This document shows positions 38,339-52,878 of a DNA stretch of 64,000 bases, piece by piece. The notes under the pieces are model-generated. The model searched no databases. It was not told where the DNA came from and saw only the letters and a program-made list of their open reading frames with translations. Source of the DNA: Rhodanobacter panaciterrae (lineage in GTDB: Bacteria > Pseudomonadota > Gammaproteobacteria > Xanthomonadales > Rhodanobacteraceae). The position numbers and the translations under genes were made by a program. The stretch is from the NCBI RefSeq assembly GCF_014651895.1, contig NZ_BMXT01000001.1, positions 1,178,001 through 1,242,000 of the forward strand, in the 5' to 3' direction. Positions within the stretch are counted from its first letter, which is position 1; each line of letters starts with the position of its first letter.

Positions 38339-39040
38339 TCAGTCAGGGTGCGAGGCGTTGCGGTCGCGCCCCGCGCCCAGCTTGGTGTCGAGGCTGCCGA
38401 ACAGTTTCTTGAACGCGCGCGAGAACTTGCCGCGCTTGGTCTTGCGCAGCTTTTCTTCTTCGCTGGTAAGCCAAGCGACCTGGATCACTCGACGCTCGCC
38501 TTCATAGGGCAGGTGGCCGTGAAAGGAATTTTCGCAGCGCTTGAATACGGCAAACTCGCCATACAACGGGGCCAGTTCGGGCGCCACGATGCTGTCGATA
38601 TCGTCGATCTTGTGCAGAAAGCGCAGGCAGCCGTCGCTGGTGTCGGGCCATTGCGTGTTGAGATAGAGCAGTGCCGTGGCCACCTTCGACTTGCTGTCGG
38701 TATGGATGGTGCCGTGGCGTTTGTTGAGCAGCCGGCACAGCGTCACCAGGGTCGGATACTGGCCGAGGTTGTCGATGCCCAGCCGCTTGCCGACGGCGCT
38801 GGCAAAGGCTGGCGTCGTCATGTTTTCGATCAACGCATTGACGGACGGGCCGCAGTCGCTCGGGTCGTACGGAAAGAAGCCGGCACTGGCATAGCGTGGG
38901 AAATCGCGATCCAGGTCGCTGCGCACTTCGTCCGGCAGCTGGCCATGCGCCACCATGAACGGGAAGGGCTCGTGCTGCACCGTGGTATCCGGGCGATCAA
39001 GTCGGGCGGGATCGAGCAGGACGGCGGCGCTCATGGACAT
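38339..39040 (-). CDS. 2OG-Fe(II) oxygenase-like protein
   Basis: A 233-residue protein with the iron-ligand pattern of the 2OG oxygenases: HxD in TIHTDSKSKV, distal His in SFHGHLPYEG and Arg in ERRVIQVAWL. The N-terminal part is family-specific and the C-terminal 40 residues are basic (KLRKTKRGKFSRAFKKLFG). The substrate is unknown; homologues are often found near polysaccharide or surface genes, but none is adjacent here. GGAG is close to the ATG at 39040; ATG 39034 is also possible. It is convergent with the CaCA gene. Confidence 0.75.
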   Translation of the reverse strand: MSMSAAVLLDPARLDRPDTTVQHEPFPFMVAHGQLPDEVRSDLDRDFPRYASAGFFPYDPSDCGPSVNALIENMTTPAFASAVGKRLGIDNLGQYPTLVTLCRLLNKRHGTIHTDSKSKVATALLYLNTQWPDTSDGCLRFLHKIDDIDSIVAPELAPLYGEFAVFKRCENSFHGHLPYEGERRVIQVAWLTSEEEKLRKTKRGKFSRAFKKLFGSLDTKLGAGRDRNASHPD

Positions 39041-39246
39041 TCAACTCCATTGAAATGGGGCTTAGTGTAGCGCCGACCGATTGGCCGTGATGGGTGCAAA
39101 AGCGCATGATTCAGGCTGCGTAAGGTGGACAGAAACGTCGCCGCCGCCTATCATTTCCACCCGCCCTGATCCTTTCCTTTCCAAGCTCCACAAGCCAGCA
39201 ATCCTGCGGCTTGCGGACTTTGCTGCATCTAAAAGGCGGTTACCGT

Positions 39247-40374
39247 ATGCCTACTCCTGCTCTGCTGGCCCTCGAAGATGGCAGCGTGTTTCATGGTCAT
39301 GCCGTCGGCGCGACCGGTGAAACCGTTGGCGAGGTGGTCTTCAATACCGCGATGACCGGTTACCAGGAGATCCTCACCGATCCCTCGTACTCGCGTCAGA
39401 TCGTCACGCTGACCTATCCCCATATCGGCAATACCGGCGTCAATGCCGAAGATGTCGAATCCACCGCCGTGCATGCTGCCGGCCTGATTGTGCGCGACGT
39501 GCCGCGCCGGGCCAGCAACTGGCGCAGCAACGAAAGCCTGCCCGATTACCTGAAGCGCCACGGCACCGTCGCCATTGCCGGTATCGATACCCGCCGGCTG
39601 ACCCGCATCCTGCGCGACAAGGGCGCGCTGGCCGGCTGCATCATGGCCGGCGAGCAGGTCGACGCCGAGACCGCGCTGGCGAAAGCGCGTGCCTTCCCCG
39701 GCTTGAACGGAATGGATCTGGCCAAGGTGGTCAGCACCACCAAGCCCTATGTGTGGAAGCAGGGCGTGTATGACCTGGACAGCACGACGTTCAATCAGCC
39801 GACGATGCGCTTCAAAGTAGTGGCCTACGACTTCGGCACCAAGCTCAACATCCTGCGCCTGCTGGCCGAACAGGGCTGCGAGGTCACCGTGGTGCCGGCG
39901 CAGACACCTGCTGCCGAGGTGCTGGCGATGAAGCCGGATGGTGTGTTCCTGTCCAATGGGCCGGGTGATCCGGCCGCTTGCGACTACGCGATCACCGCCA
40001 CCCGCGAGCTACTTGACGCGAAGATCCCGCTGTTCGGCATCTGCCTCGGCCATCAGCTGATGGGTCTGGCGCTGGGCGCGAAGACGCTGAAGATGAAATT
40101 CGGCCATCACGGCGCGAACCATCCGGTGAAGGATCACGATGACGGCCGCGTGCTGATCACCTCGCAGAACCACGGCTTTGCGGTCGACCCGGCCACGCTG
40201 CCGGCGAATGTGCGGGTGACCCACAGCTCGCTGTTTGATGGCTCGCTGCAGGGCTTCGCGCTGACCGACCGTCCGGCGTTCTGCTTCCAGGGTCACCCGG
40301 AAGCCAGTCCCGGCCCGCTCGACATCGGCTACCTGTTCAAACGTTTTGCCGCACTGATGCAGGAGGCCCGCTGA
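39247..40374 (+). CDS. carA: Carbamoyl phosphate synthase small subunit
   Basis: The glutaminase subunit giving ammonia to CarB for pyrimidines and arginine. The 375 residues have the N-terminal CarA domain ([20 protein letters not shown]) and the class I amidotransferase with nucleophilic Cys in [15 protein letters not shown] and His/Glu in [18 protein letters not shown] lies upstream of ATG 39247. It heads the carA-carB-greA operon; only 1 bp separates the stop from the carB start. Confidence 0.98.
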   Translation: MPTPALLALEDGSVFHGHAVGATGETVGEVVFNTAMTGYQEILTDPSYSRQIVTLTYPHIGNTGVNAEDVESTAVHAAGLIVRDVPRRASNWRSNESLPDYLKRHGTVAIAGIDTRRLTRILRDKGALAGCIMAGEQVDAETALAKARAFPGLNGMDLAKVVSTTKPYVWKQGVYDLDSTTFNQPTMRFKVVAYDFGTKLNILRLLAEQGCEVTVVPAQTPAAEVLAMKPDGVFLSNGPGDPAACDYAITATRELLDAKIPLFGICLGHQLMGLALGAKTLKMKFGHHGANHPVKDHDDGRVLITSQNHGFAVDPATLPANVRVTHSSLFDGSLQGFALTDRPAFCFQGHPEASPGPLDIGYLFKRFAALMQEAR

Positions 40375-40375
40375 G

Positions 40376-43599
<3,224 letters not shown>

Positions 43600-43603
<4 letters not shown>

Positions 43604-44076
43604 GTCGTGCTCCCATCACCAAGGCCGGTTCGGAGCGTCTTCGCGCCGAACTGGAGAGGCTGAAGTCGATCGATCGTCCGCGCATCATCGCGGCGATCGC
43701 CGAGGCGCGTGCGCACGGCGACCTCAAGGAAAACGCCGAATACCACGCTGCGCGCGAATTGCAGAGCTTCACCGAAGGTCGCATTGCTCAGCTGGAGGCG
43801 TTGCTGTCGACAGCTGAGGTGATCGATGTCACCCAGCTCAATCCCGGCAACCGGGTGGTATTTGGCGCCATTGTCGATCTGGAAGACGAGGACAGCGGGA
43901 CGGCGGTGACCTACCAGATCGTTGGCGATCTGGAGGCGGACATCAAGCAACGATGGATTGCGGTTTCTTCACCGATTGCGCGTGCGCTGATCGGCAAGAG
44001 TGTAGGTGACAGCTTCGAGTTCACCGCGCCGAATGGCGTCAAACATTACGAAATCACTGGTGTGCGCTATTCCTGA
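43600..44076 (+). CDS. greA: Transcription elongation factor GreA
   Basis: Stimulates transcript cleavage by backtracked RNA polymerase. The 158 residues consist of the N-terminal coiled-coil with the tip acidic residues ([20 protein letters not shown]) and the C-terminal FKBP-like domain ([21 protein letters not shown]). It overlaps the end of carB by 4 bp, so its synthesis follows that of carbamoyl phosphate synthase. The same carAB-greA order occurs in Xanthomonas and Pseudomonas. Confidence 0.97.
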
Positions 44077-44190
44077 AAGTGCGTGTTGAAGGTATGTGCG
44101 GAACGGCTGGCCGCTGAGATGCGGCCGGCCTGGTAACCAGCTGGCGGCGTGGCCGCCTCCGTCGATTGGCACCTGACCATGGACCGCGAC

Positions 44191-45354
44191 ATGCCGCAGC
44201 AGAAGATCCTGTTCCTCAGCGTCTCGGCCGGTGCCGGCCACATGCGTGCGGCGGAGGCGCTGCGCCTCACCGCCGAGGCAAGCCTGCCGCATGTCGAGAC
44301 CAAACACCTGGATGCGATGGACTACGTGCCGTCCGCATTCCGCAAGCTTTACACCGATTTCTATATCACGCTGATCAGCAGCTACCCGACACTGTGGGGC
44401 GTGCTGTACCAACGCAGCTCGGAGGCCGATCCGGATGGCCCGATGCAGAAGCTGCGACGGGCGATCGAGCGGCTGGGTACGGGTGATCTGCGCAAGGCGA
44501 TCAATGCGTTTGCGCCCGACGCCATCGTTTGTACCCACTTCCTGCCCGCCGAAATGCTGATGCATGAGATCCGGCGCGAGCGGTTCACGGTGCCGGTGTG
44601 GGTCCAGGTCACCGATTTCGACCTGCATGGCATGTGGGTGATCCCGCGCATGACGGGCTTCTTCGCCGCCAGCGATGAAATTGCTTTCCGCATGAAGGCG
44701 AACCGCATCGAAGCGGGACGCGTCCATACCACCGGCATCCCGGTGATGCCTGAGTTCACCCAGCCGCAGGACCGACGGGCCTGCGCCGAGCGCTTCGGCC
44801 TCGATCCGACCAAGCAAACCATCATGCTGATGGGTGGTGGTGCCGGCGTCGGCAAGCTCGACGAGGTGGCTGCCGCGCTGATGCGGCTCGAACACGACTT
44901 CCAGTTGATCGTGCTGGCCGGGCGCAACGAGACAGCGCTGGCCAAGCTGAAGACTCATGCAGCGGAATATCCGGGACGGCTGTTTCCGTTTGGCTTCACC
45001 AATGAAGTGGCCCGGCTGATGGCCTGCTCCGACCTGGTGATCACCAAGCCCGGCGGGCTGACCACCTCCGAATGCCTTGCGATGGGCGTGCCGATGGTGG
45101 TGTATGCGCCAGTCCCTGGTCAGGAAGAACGCAACGCGGATTACGTGCTGGAGCAGGGGGCTGCGTTGAAGGCGATCGACCTGATCTCGCTTGAGTACCG
45201 AGTGCGTCAATTGCTGGTCGAGCCACAACGGCTGGCGCGGATGCGTGAATGTGCGCGTCGTCTGGGGCAGCCGCAGGCAGCACAGCGTGTGCTGGAGATC
45301 GTGCAAGCCCAGCTTGCGGGCCAGCTGTCAGTGACTACGGTGGTGAGTCATTGA
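44191..45354 (+). CDS. MGDG synthase/UgtP-type glycosyltransferase (GT28)
   Basis: Resembles processive diacylglycerol glycosyltransferases, which use UDP-sugars to build glycolipids at the cytoplasmic face of the membrane. The 387 residues have the N-terminal MGDG_synth signature ILFLSVSAGAGHMRAAEAL and the C-terminal sugar-nucleotide site TKPGGLTTSECLAMGVPMV. The acceptor is not certain; a diglyceride or hydrophobic lipid is the family norm. ATG 44191 has GGAC 7 bp upstream and gives a family-like start; ATG 44179 and GTG 44149 are possible. The next membrane protein gene overlaps or abuts it. Confidence 0.85.
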   Translation: MPQQKILFLSVSAGAGHMRAAEALRLTAEASLPHVETKHLDAMDYVPSAFRKLYTDFYITLISSYPTLWGVLYQRSSEADPDGPMQKLRRAIERLGTGDLRKAINAFAPDAIVCTHFLPAEMLMHEIRRERFTVPVWVQVTDFDLHGMWVIPRMTGFFAASDEIAFRMKANRIEAGRVHTTGIPVMPEFTQPQDRRACAERFGLDPTKQTIMLMGGGAGVGKLDEVAAALMRLEHDFQLIVLAGRNETALAKLKTHAAEYPGRLFPFGFTNEVARLMACSDLVITKPGGLTTSECLAMGVPMVVYAPVPGQEERNADYVLEQGAALKAIDLISLEYRVRQLLVEPQRLARMRECARRLGQPQAAQRVLEIVQAQLAGQLSVTTVVSH

Positions 45355-45407
45355 GCGTGCGTCAGCTGGACCAACGACTCGTGCCTGCAGGAGAAGCGCC
45401 GATCTCC

Positions 45408-45884
45408 ATGCGACCCCTGGTGCTGGTGCTGACGCTCGCCTGGACCGTCCTGCTGGCTTTTTTCTTTGCCAACGTGGAGATCCAGATCGAGGGTGCTGCC
45501 GGTTGGGCGGCGAACCTGCCGACCTGGCGCATCGAGCATCACTGGCTACTGGATATTTTCTGGGGTAGCCGGCCGATGACCGGTTATCACGCGTGGCTTT
45601 TCCCATGCATGGGATTGTTTTTCCATTTCCCGCTGATCTTCACCGGCCGCTGGAATTGGCGTGCCGAAGCGCGTGTGTTCGCCTGCATCATGTTGTTCTG
45701 GATCACCGAGGATTTTCTGTGGTTCGTGTTCAACCCGGCCTATGGTGTGGCGCATTTCGCACCACGCTACATTCCATGGCACATCCACTGGTGGGGCCCA
45801 GCACCCAGCGACTACTGGGTTTCACTGTCCGTGTCCGGGTTGCTGTTCTGGTTGTCGTGCCGCCCGACACCATGGCGCCGCTAA
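45408..45884 (+). CDS. Predicted multi-span membrane protein, unknown function
   Basis: Not assigned to a named family. The 158 residues contain about four membrane segments: LVLVLTLAWTVLLAFFFANV, AWLFPCMGLFFHFPLIF, ARVFACIMLFWITEDFLWFV and YWVSLSVSGLLFWLS. Trp, Phe and His are abundant (for example YIPWHIHWWGP), perhaps marking a cofactor or lipid site. The start is uncertain: ATG 45408 is used, but TTG 45351, overlapping the glycosyltransferase stop as TTGA, has GGTGG 8 bp upstream and may be the true one. Tight linkage suggests a shared role in lipid metabolism. Confidence 0.65.
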   Translation: MRPLVLVLTLAWTVLLAFFFANVEIQIEGAAGWAANLPTWRIEHHWLLDIFWGSRPMTGYHAWLFPCMGLFFHFPLIFTGRWNWRAEARVFACIMLFWITEDFLWFVFNPAYGVAHFAPRYIPWHIHWWGPAPSDYWVSLSVSGLLFWLSCRPTPWRR

Positions 45885-45911
45885 GCGCCTGCTGCTGAAT
45901 AGCCGGCACAA

Positions 45912-45937
45912 AAAAGGCCGCACATGTGCGGCCTTTT
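45912..45937. terminator. Bidirectional terminator
   Basis: A 26-bp perfect palindrome (AAAAGGCCGCACA and its reverse complement) lies between the convergent membrane-protein gene and rpmJ, with T-runs on both strands. Confidence 0.92.
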
Positions 45938-45957
45938 CATGACTCATTACGCTGGGA

Positions 45958-46083
45958 TCAGCGCTGACGAGCCTTGAAACGGGGATTGCTCTTGCAGATC
46001 ACGAACACCTTGCCGCGACGACGCACAATCTTGCAATCGCGGTGCCGCGCCTTGGCGGACTTCAAAGAGTTAAGCACCTTCAC
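45958..46083 (-). CDS. rpmJ: Ribosomal protein bL36, type B
   Basis: A 41-residue basic protein of the large ribosomal subunit, read as [18 protein letters not shown], then [18 protein letters not shown] and KARQR. Of the zinc-site residues of the classical C+ form (three Cys, one His), only two Cys remain, so this is a type B form probably without a full zinc site. GTG 46083 is the start, with AGGAG 6 bp upstream. A promoter lies about 40 bp upstream. Classical rpmJ is expected in the ribosomal protein cluster elsewhere. Confidence 0.93.
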   Translation of the reverse strand: MKVLNSLKSAKARHRDCKIVRRRGKVFVICKSNPRFKARQR

Positions 46084-46121
46084 GGCCAGCTCCTGACACT
46101 AAACGAGAAATTAAGCAGGCA

Positions 46122-46150
46122 ATTGTAACGACTTGAATGGCTTATCACAA
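46122..46150 (-). promoter_or_regulatory. Sigma70-type promoter of rpmJ
   Basis: On the minus strand, TTGTGA (46150-46145), a 17-bp spacer and TACAAT (46127-46122) fit the housekeeping consensus. The -35 overlaps the stop codon of the upstream lysR-type gene, so rpmJ can be transcribed independently. No clear Zur-type palindrome was seen. Confidence 0.55.
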
Positions 46151-47056
46151 GCCCGATGCGGCCGCCGACTCAGCTACCGTGGAAAGGAACTGCAGCAGGG
46201 CCGGTGAGTGGTCGTCACTACGGCTGGCTACAGCCAGCAACAGGTAGGCATCAGCGTCTTCCAATGGCACATAGCTCACTCCAGACAGGCGTACTGCACG
46301 CATGCTGGCTGGCACCAGCGCCAAGCCCAGGCCTGCCGCGACGAGTGCCAGCAAGCCGTTGATCTGCTGCGCGTGCTGGGTGATCGATGGCTGGAAGCCT
46401 GCCTTGTCCGCCAGTTTTACCAGCCGGTCGTAAAGTGTGGCGGCCAGTTCGCGTGGCTGCGAGACAAAGGCATCGCCGGCCACCTCAGCGAGGCGCAGGC
46501 TGCTGCGACCGGATAGGGGATGGCCGGAGGGCAGGGCGAGCAGCAGGGGTTCGCGATCGATCACGCTCAAACGCAGGTTACGTGCATCCTGTGCATGAAT
46601 GGGCTCATCGCGGACAAAGCCGACATCAATCTGTCCGGCCAGCAGCGCAGCGAATTGAGGTTCGGTGTACATCTCGCTGAGGTGCATGCGGACATTGGGT
46701 GCGATCTGGCCGTGGCGCAGCAGGGCTTGCGGCAGTGCCGGGTGAAACGAGACCGAGACCGTATACGCCAGCCGCAACTGTCCACTGTAGCCGGCGGCAG
46801 CGGCAACCACCTGGCTGCGTGCCTCGTCGGCTTTGGCCAGAATCTGCCGGGCTTGTTCAAGGAAGATCCGACCTGGCTCGGTCAGCGCCACATTGCGCTT
46901 GTTACGCTCCAGCAGCCGCACGCCAAGATCCTGCTCCAGCGACTGGATCTGCTGGGACAAAGGTGGCTGGGAAAGATGCAGCCGTATGGCCGCACGGGTG
47001 AAGCTCAGCTCCTCGGCGACGGCGACGAAGTAGCGCAGCTGGCGAAAATCAAACAT
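46145..47056 (-). CDS. LysR-family transcription regulator
   Basis: A 303-residue regulator with an N-terminal winged helix-turn-helix (FDFRQLRYFVAVAEELSFTR, LSQPPLSQQIQSLEQDLG) and a periplasmic-binding-like effector domain. It looks like the BenM/CatM-AlsR subgroup (LRLAYTVSVSFHPALPQALL and the closing block GLGLALVPASM). The effector is unknown. The nearest upstream gene on the same strand is fadH, 258 bp away, so regulation of fatty-acid oxidation genes is possible but only by neighbourhood. An 11-bp inverted repeat lies in its upstream region. Confidence 0.9.
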   Translation of the reverse strand: MFDFRQLRYFVAVAEELSFTRAAIRLHLSQPPLSQQIQSLEQDLGVRLLERNKRNVALTEPGRIFLEQARQILAKADEARSQVVAAAAGYSGQLRLAYTVSVSFHPALPQALLRHGQIAPNVRMHLSEMYTEPQFAALLAGQIDVGFVRDEPIHAQDARNLRLSVIDREPLLLALPSGHPLSGRSSLRLAEVAGDAFVSQPRELAATLYDRLVKLADKAGFQPSITQHAQQINGLLALVAAGLGLALVPASMRAVRLSGVSYVPLEDADAYLLLAVASRSDDHSPALLQFLSTVAESAAASGL

Positions 47057-47061
47057 ATAGC

Positions 47062-47197
47062 GATATCGTATTAATGGCTTGCTAAATATATATTGGATAC
47101 TCTATCGCGTCGATCATAAACTCTCTTCCGTCCCGCCACTTCCCCTCCCCCCTTGTGGCGGCGGCCCTCGCCCCGCAGCGACGCTAAATACGATATC
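47062..47197. repeat. Spaced inverted repeat upstream of the lysR-type gene
   Basis: GATATCGTATT (47062-47072) recurs as its exact reverse complement AATACGATATC (47187-47197), 114 bp apart. The first copy is next to an AT-rich stretch and 6 bp from the gene start. Paired regulator sites for autoregulation or looping are one explanation. Confidence 0.5.
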
Positions 47198-47265
47198 TGG
47201 TTCAACTCCCCCCCTGAGCCCATATCGATGCGTCTTCCCTGCGGGGCGCTTTCTTTTGTCTTCCT

Positions 47266-47294
47266 GACGCCGCTGCCTTCCGGGCAGCGGCGTC
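47266..47294 (-). terminator. Strong hairpin after fadH
   Basis: A 12-bp stem GACGCCGCTGCC/GGCAGCGGCGTC is capped on the minus strand by a stable GGAA loop, about 20 bp after the fadH stop. No T-run follows, so termination is probable rather than certain. Confidence 0.6.
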
Positions 47295-47314
47295 GGCGTA
47301 TCTGGCTGTTGGAA

Positions 47315-49348
<2,034 letters not shown>

Positions 49349-49431
49349 TCAAACGATCGTATGAATGTGCCGGTGTTGGGTATCGGAAAGCAAGCGTCGC
49401 GTAGGCGTCGTGGCCAATCCAGGCCTGAAAC

Positions 49432-49689
49432 TTACGTCAGCAGCTGATGCACCAGCGCGATATAGCGCCGCATGGCTTCCTCTTCGGGTACGCCATTCAG
49501 TTGCGCCCACGCCGCGTGCTTGGCGGTGCCGATAAAGTCGAAGAAGCCTGGCTGAACCCGACGCAGATCACCCTCCGAACCTTGCTTGTACAGCGCATAC
49601 AGCTTCAGCAAGGTGTCGTTGTCGGGGCGCGTACCCAATCGCTGGATATCCTCGGCGGCTTGTTCGAATTCGCGGCGAAGATCGGTCAT
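49432..49689 (-). CDS. Acyl-CoA-binding protein (ACBP)
   Basis: Binds long-chain acyl-CoA esters in the cytosol, buffering and carrying them. The 85 residues match the four-helix ACBP family: LRREFEQAAEDIQRLGTRPD, the ligand motif YALYKQGSEGD (canonical YKQATxGD), and AKHAAWAQLNG near the end (canonical KWxAW). ACBPs are widespread in eukaryotes but patchy in bacteria. ATG 49689 gives the family start; no good Shine-Dalgarno is seen. It is probably cotranscribed with fadH downstream and is divergent from cmk. Confidence 0.92.
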   Translation of the reverse strand: MTDLRREFEQAAEDIQRLGTRPDNDTLLKLYALYKQGSEGDLRRVQPGFFDFIGTAKHAAWAQLNGVPEEEAMRRYIALVHQLLT

Positions 49690-49799
49690 AAGGTTGGATC
49701 GGGCTGGCATGTAGGCAAGGAGACCGGCTAGATAGCACGCGTTCCGGGTAGGGTCAACGCGTTAAACTTCCGCTTTCCACCCGCCCGCCAGGAATCGCC

Positions 49800-50480
49800 A
49801 TGAGCCATGCCCCATCCGTACCCGTACTCACCATCGACGGGCCGTCGGGATCGGGCAAGGGCACCATCAGCGCCTTGGTGGCCGAACATCTGGGCTGGCG
49901 GCTGCTCGACTCGGGCGCCTTGTATCGGGCGGTGGGTTATGCCGCCGGCATGGCGGGGCTGGATCTGTCCGATGTGGAGGCGGTAACCCGTTGCGCCCAT
50001 GGCACGAAAATCCAGTTTCGCGCGGTCGCGGATGGCGGTGCGACGCGGGTCATGGTCAACGGCCACGACGCCACCGACGAGCTGCGGACCGAAACCGCCG
50101 GGGCAGCGGCGTCGGCGATTGCCTCGATGCCATCGGTGCGCGAAGCCCTGGTGGCGCTGCAGCTGGGCTTTCGCAAGGCGCCCGGACTGGTCGCCGACGG
50201 GCGCGACATGGGCACGGTGATCTTCCCGGATGCCGCGTTCAAGGTTTTCCTCACCGCCAGCGCCGCCGAACGCGCGAAAAGACGCTATAAGCAGTTGAAG
50301 GAAAAGGGACTCAGCGTTACACTTGGCGGCCTTCAACGCGAAATTGAAGCGCGTGACAGCCGCGATGCATCGCGTGCGGTCGCACCGCTCAAGCCTGCCG
50401 AAGATGCCGTATTGGTGGACACCACCGGGATGGGCATCGACGAGGTCGTCGCGAAAGTACTTGCCGTCGTGCAGCCTTAA
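49800..50480 (+). CDS. cmk: Cytidylate kinase
   Basis: Phosphorylates CMP and dCMP for RNA, DNA and lipid precursors. The 226 residues hold a P-loop [14 protein letters not shown], the NMP-binding region [25 protein letters not shown] and the lid Arg cluster [13 protein letters not shown] plus [18 protein letters not shown] precedes the ATG. The order cmk-rpsA-ihfB is highly conserved in proteobacteria and is present here. Confidence 0.97.
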   Translation: MSHAPSVPVLTIDGPSGSGKGTISALVAEHLGWRLLDSGALYRAVGYAAGMAGLDLSDVEAVTRCAHGTKIQFRAVADGGATRVMVNGHDATDELRTETAGAAASAIASMPSVREALVALQLGFRKAPGLVADGRDMGTVIFPDAAFKVFLTASAAERAKRRYKQLKEKGLSVTLGGLQREIEARDSRDASRAVAPLKPAEDAVLVDTTGMGIDEVVAKVLAVVQP

Positions 50481-50657
50481 TCGGGTTGCGCGACGGTTTC
50501 TGCGCTCCTGCTGCGGCAGGGGATTTTGGCCAACGGTGACGACGGTCGGTTCTTGAGGAACCACCTGAAGACGCCCTCAACCGGTGGACCGGGAAGTTCG
50601 TGCGCAACACATCAACAAGCGCAACGGGCAACGGTCTTTTCCCACTATGGAATCAAC

Positions 50658-52334
50658 ATGACTGAAAGTTTTGCCGAACTGTTTGAACAGAGCCAACAGG
50701 CTATCTCCAAGCTGAAGCCCGGCGCCATCGTCACCGGCATCGTTGTGGAAATCCGCAATGACGTCGTCGTGATCAATGCTGGCCTGAAGAGCGAAGGCAT
50801 CGTCCCGATCGAGCAGTTCAAGAGCGAGGACGGCGTACTCGAGGTGCAGGTAGGCGACGAGGTGAAGGTTGCCCTCGAAGCTTTGGAAGACGGTTTCGGC
50901 GAGACCAAGCTGTCGCGCGAGAAGGCCAAGCGCTCGATGGTGTGGGACGACCTCGAGCAGGCGTTCGACAAGGAAGAGACCATCGTTGGTCTGATTTCCG
51001 GCAAGGTCAAGGGTGGTTTCACGGTCGACATCAAGGACGTCCGCGCATTCCTGCCGGGCTCGCTGGTCGATGTGCGTCCGGTGCGTGACCCGGTTTTCCT
51101 CGAGGGCAAGGAACTCGAGTTCAAGATCATCAAGCTCGACCGCAAGCGCAACAACGTGGTGGTCAGCCGCCGCGCCGTCGTCGAGACCGAGTTCTCCGCC
51201 GAGCGCGAACAGCTGCTTGAGCGCCTGACCGAAGGCGCCGTGGTCAAGGGCACCGTCAAGAACCTGACCGATTACGGCGCGTTCGTGGATTTGGGCGGCA
51301 TCGACGGCCTGCTGCACATCACCGACATGGCGTGGAAGCGCGTGCGCCATCCGTCCGAAGTGGTCAACGTCGGCGACGAGCTGGACGTGCGCGTGCTGAA
51401 GTACGACAAGGAGCGCAACCGCGTTTCGCTCGGCCTGAAGCAGCTGGGCGACGACCCGTGGGTCGCCATTGCCCGCCGTTACCCGGTCGGCAGCCGTCTG
51501 TTCGGCAAGGTCTCCAACGTCACCGATTACGGCTGCTTCGTCGAGATCGAGCCGGGCGTGGAAGGCCTGGTGCACGTGTCCGAGATGGATTGGACCAACA
51601 AGAACGTCAACCCGGCCAAGGTGGTTCAGGTCGGTGACGAGACCGAAGTCACCGTGCTGGACGTGGATGAGGAGCGTCGCCGCATCTCGCTGGGTATCAA
51701 GCAGACCCGCTCGAACCCGTGGGAAGCCTTCGCAGCGATGCACAAGAAGGGCGACAAGGTTTCCGGCCAGATCAAGTCGATCACCGATTTCGGCGTGTTC
51801 ATCGGCCTGGACGGCGGCATCGATGGTCTGGTGCACCTGTCCGACATCTCCTGGCAGATGTCCGGCGAAGATCTGGTTCGCAACTTCAAGAAGGGTGACG
51901 AGATCGAGGCCGTGGTGCTGGCGGTTGATCCGGAGCGCGAGCGCATCTCGCTCGGCATCAAGCAGATGGAGCAGGATCCGTTCGGCCAGTTCATGGCGGC
52001 GAATCCGCGCGGCACCATCGTCAACGGCACCGTCAAGGAAGTCGATGCGAAGGGCGCCGTGATCGATCTGGGTGAGGGCGTCGAGGGTTACTTGCGTGCC
52101 AACGACATCGCCAAGGAGCGCATCGAGGATGCCACGCTGCATCTGAAGGTGGGCGACAAGGTCGAAGCCAAGTTCACTGGCATGGATCGCAAGGGTCGCC
52201 AGCTGGCGCTCTCGATCCGCGCGAAGGACGAGGAAGATGTGCCGGAAGTGGCGGCTGTCGACTACGCGTCCGCAGCCAGCGGTACGACCAAGCTTGGTGC
52301 GTTGCTCAAAGAGCAGTTCAACAAGGCTGACTGA
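50658..52334 (+). CDS. rpsA: 30S ribosomal protein S1
   Basis: Brings mRNA to the ribosome and unfolds structured leaders. The 558 residues contain six S1 (OB-fold) repeats; the tandem copies GxxDYGxFVDLGGxDGLLH are easily seen, for example around [19 protein letters not shown] and [23 protein letters not shown] 50658 begins the family sequence [14 protein letters not shown]; the frame is open upstream but not conserved. A terminator follows before ihfB. Confidence 0.98.
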   Translation: MTESFAELFEQSQQAISKLKPGAIVTGIVVEIRNDVVVINAGLKSEGIVPIEQFKSEDGVLEVQVGDEVKVALEALEDGFGETKLSREKAKRSMVWDDLEQAFDKEETIVGLISGKVKGGFTVDIKDVRAFLPGSLVDVRPVRDPVFLEGKELEFKIIKLDRKRNNVVVSRRAVVETEFSAEREQLLERLTEGAVVKGTVKNLTDYGAFVDLGGIDGLLHITDMAWKRVRHPSEVVNVGDELDVRVLKYDKERNRVSLGLKQLGDDPWVAIARRYPVGSRLFGKVSNVTDYGCFVEIEPGVEGLVHVSEMDWTNKNVNPAKVVQVGDETEVTVLDVDEERRRISLGIKQTRSNPWEAFAAMHKKGDKVSGQIKSITDFGVFIGLDGGIDGLVHLSDISWQMSGEDLVRNFKKGDEIEAVVLAVDPERERISLGIKQMEQDPFGQFMAANPRGTIVNGTVKEVDAKGAVIDLGEGVEGYLRANDIAKERIEDATLHLKVGDKVEAKFTGMDRKGRQLALSIRAKDEEDVPEVAAVDYASAASGTTKLGALLKEQFNKAD

Positions 52335-52352
52335 TCGTTGCGAAAGCCTGAC

Positions 52353-52383
52353 GCGGGGCGGCACATCGCCGCCCCGCTGTTTT
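52353..52383 (+). terminator. Intrinsic terminator after rpsA
   Basis: A 10-bp perfect stem GCGGGGCGGC/GCCGCCCCGC with loop ACATC is followed by TGTTTT. Some read-through to ihfB is likely, as the two genes are usually linked. Confidence 0.88.
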
Positions 52384-52406
52384 GATGTCACGGACATTGG
52401 GGTCCC

Positions 52407-52706
52407 ATGACCAAATCCGAATTGATCGAAGCGCTGGCCATGCGCCAGACACATCTTGCGTTTGCTGACGTCGAGATGGCTGTCAAAAGCGTGATCGAAC
52501 AGATGAGTCATGCGCTGGCTCACGGCGAACGCATCGAGGTGCGTGGGTTCGGCAGCTTCGCGCTGCATTACCGGCCGCCGCGCATGGGTCGCAACCCGAA
52601 GACAGGCGAAGCCGTGGCATTGCCCGGCAAGCATGTCCCACATTTCAAACCAGGCAAGGAATTGCGCGAACGCGTCAATCTGGATCTGGTGCAGGAAGCC
52701 GGTTGA
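52407..52706 (+). CDS. ihfB: Integration host factor subunit beta
   Basis: A DNA-bending heterodimer subunit with IhfA, used in recombination, replication and transcription. It is 99 residues with the helical dimer core ([17 protein letters not shown]) and the DNA-inserting arm, whose tip proline motif is seen in [19 protein letters not shown]. It is in the standard position after rpsA and ends with its own terminator hairpin. Confidence 0.97.
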   Translation: MTKSELIEALAMRQTHLAFADVEMAVKSVIEQMSHALAHGERIEVRGFGSFALHYRPPRMGRNPKTGEAVALPGKHVPHFKPGKELRERVNLDLVQEAG

Positions 52707-52742
52707 TACGGCAGCAACACGTTGATCGAAAGCAGGTTCATC

Positions 52743-52779
52743 GAAGGCAGGCGACGCAAGTCGATCCTGCCTTCTTTAT
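52743..52779 (+). terminator. Intrinsic terminator after ihfB
   Basis: A 9-bp stem GAAGGCAGG/CCTGCCTTC with a 14-base loop is followed by TTTAT, 37 bp after the ihfB stop. It separates cmk-rpsA-ihfB from lapAB. Confidence 0.8.
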
Positions 52780-52878
52780 GCCTGAAATCCGGGTGATCGG
52801 CATGGCGTCCTGAATCGTTGTCGCATGGATGGATAGAGCTGCCTGTGCCTGTCACGGTCAATCGGGTAAAGTCTCGGC

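Noticed and set aside
50577-52643. Long open frame antisense to rpsA (688 codons)
   Set aside because: Mirror of the strongly biased rpsA codons, with periodic His/Asp/Leu content that reflects the S1 repeats of the true gene.
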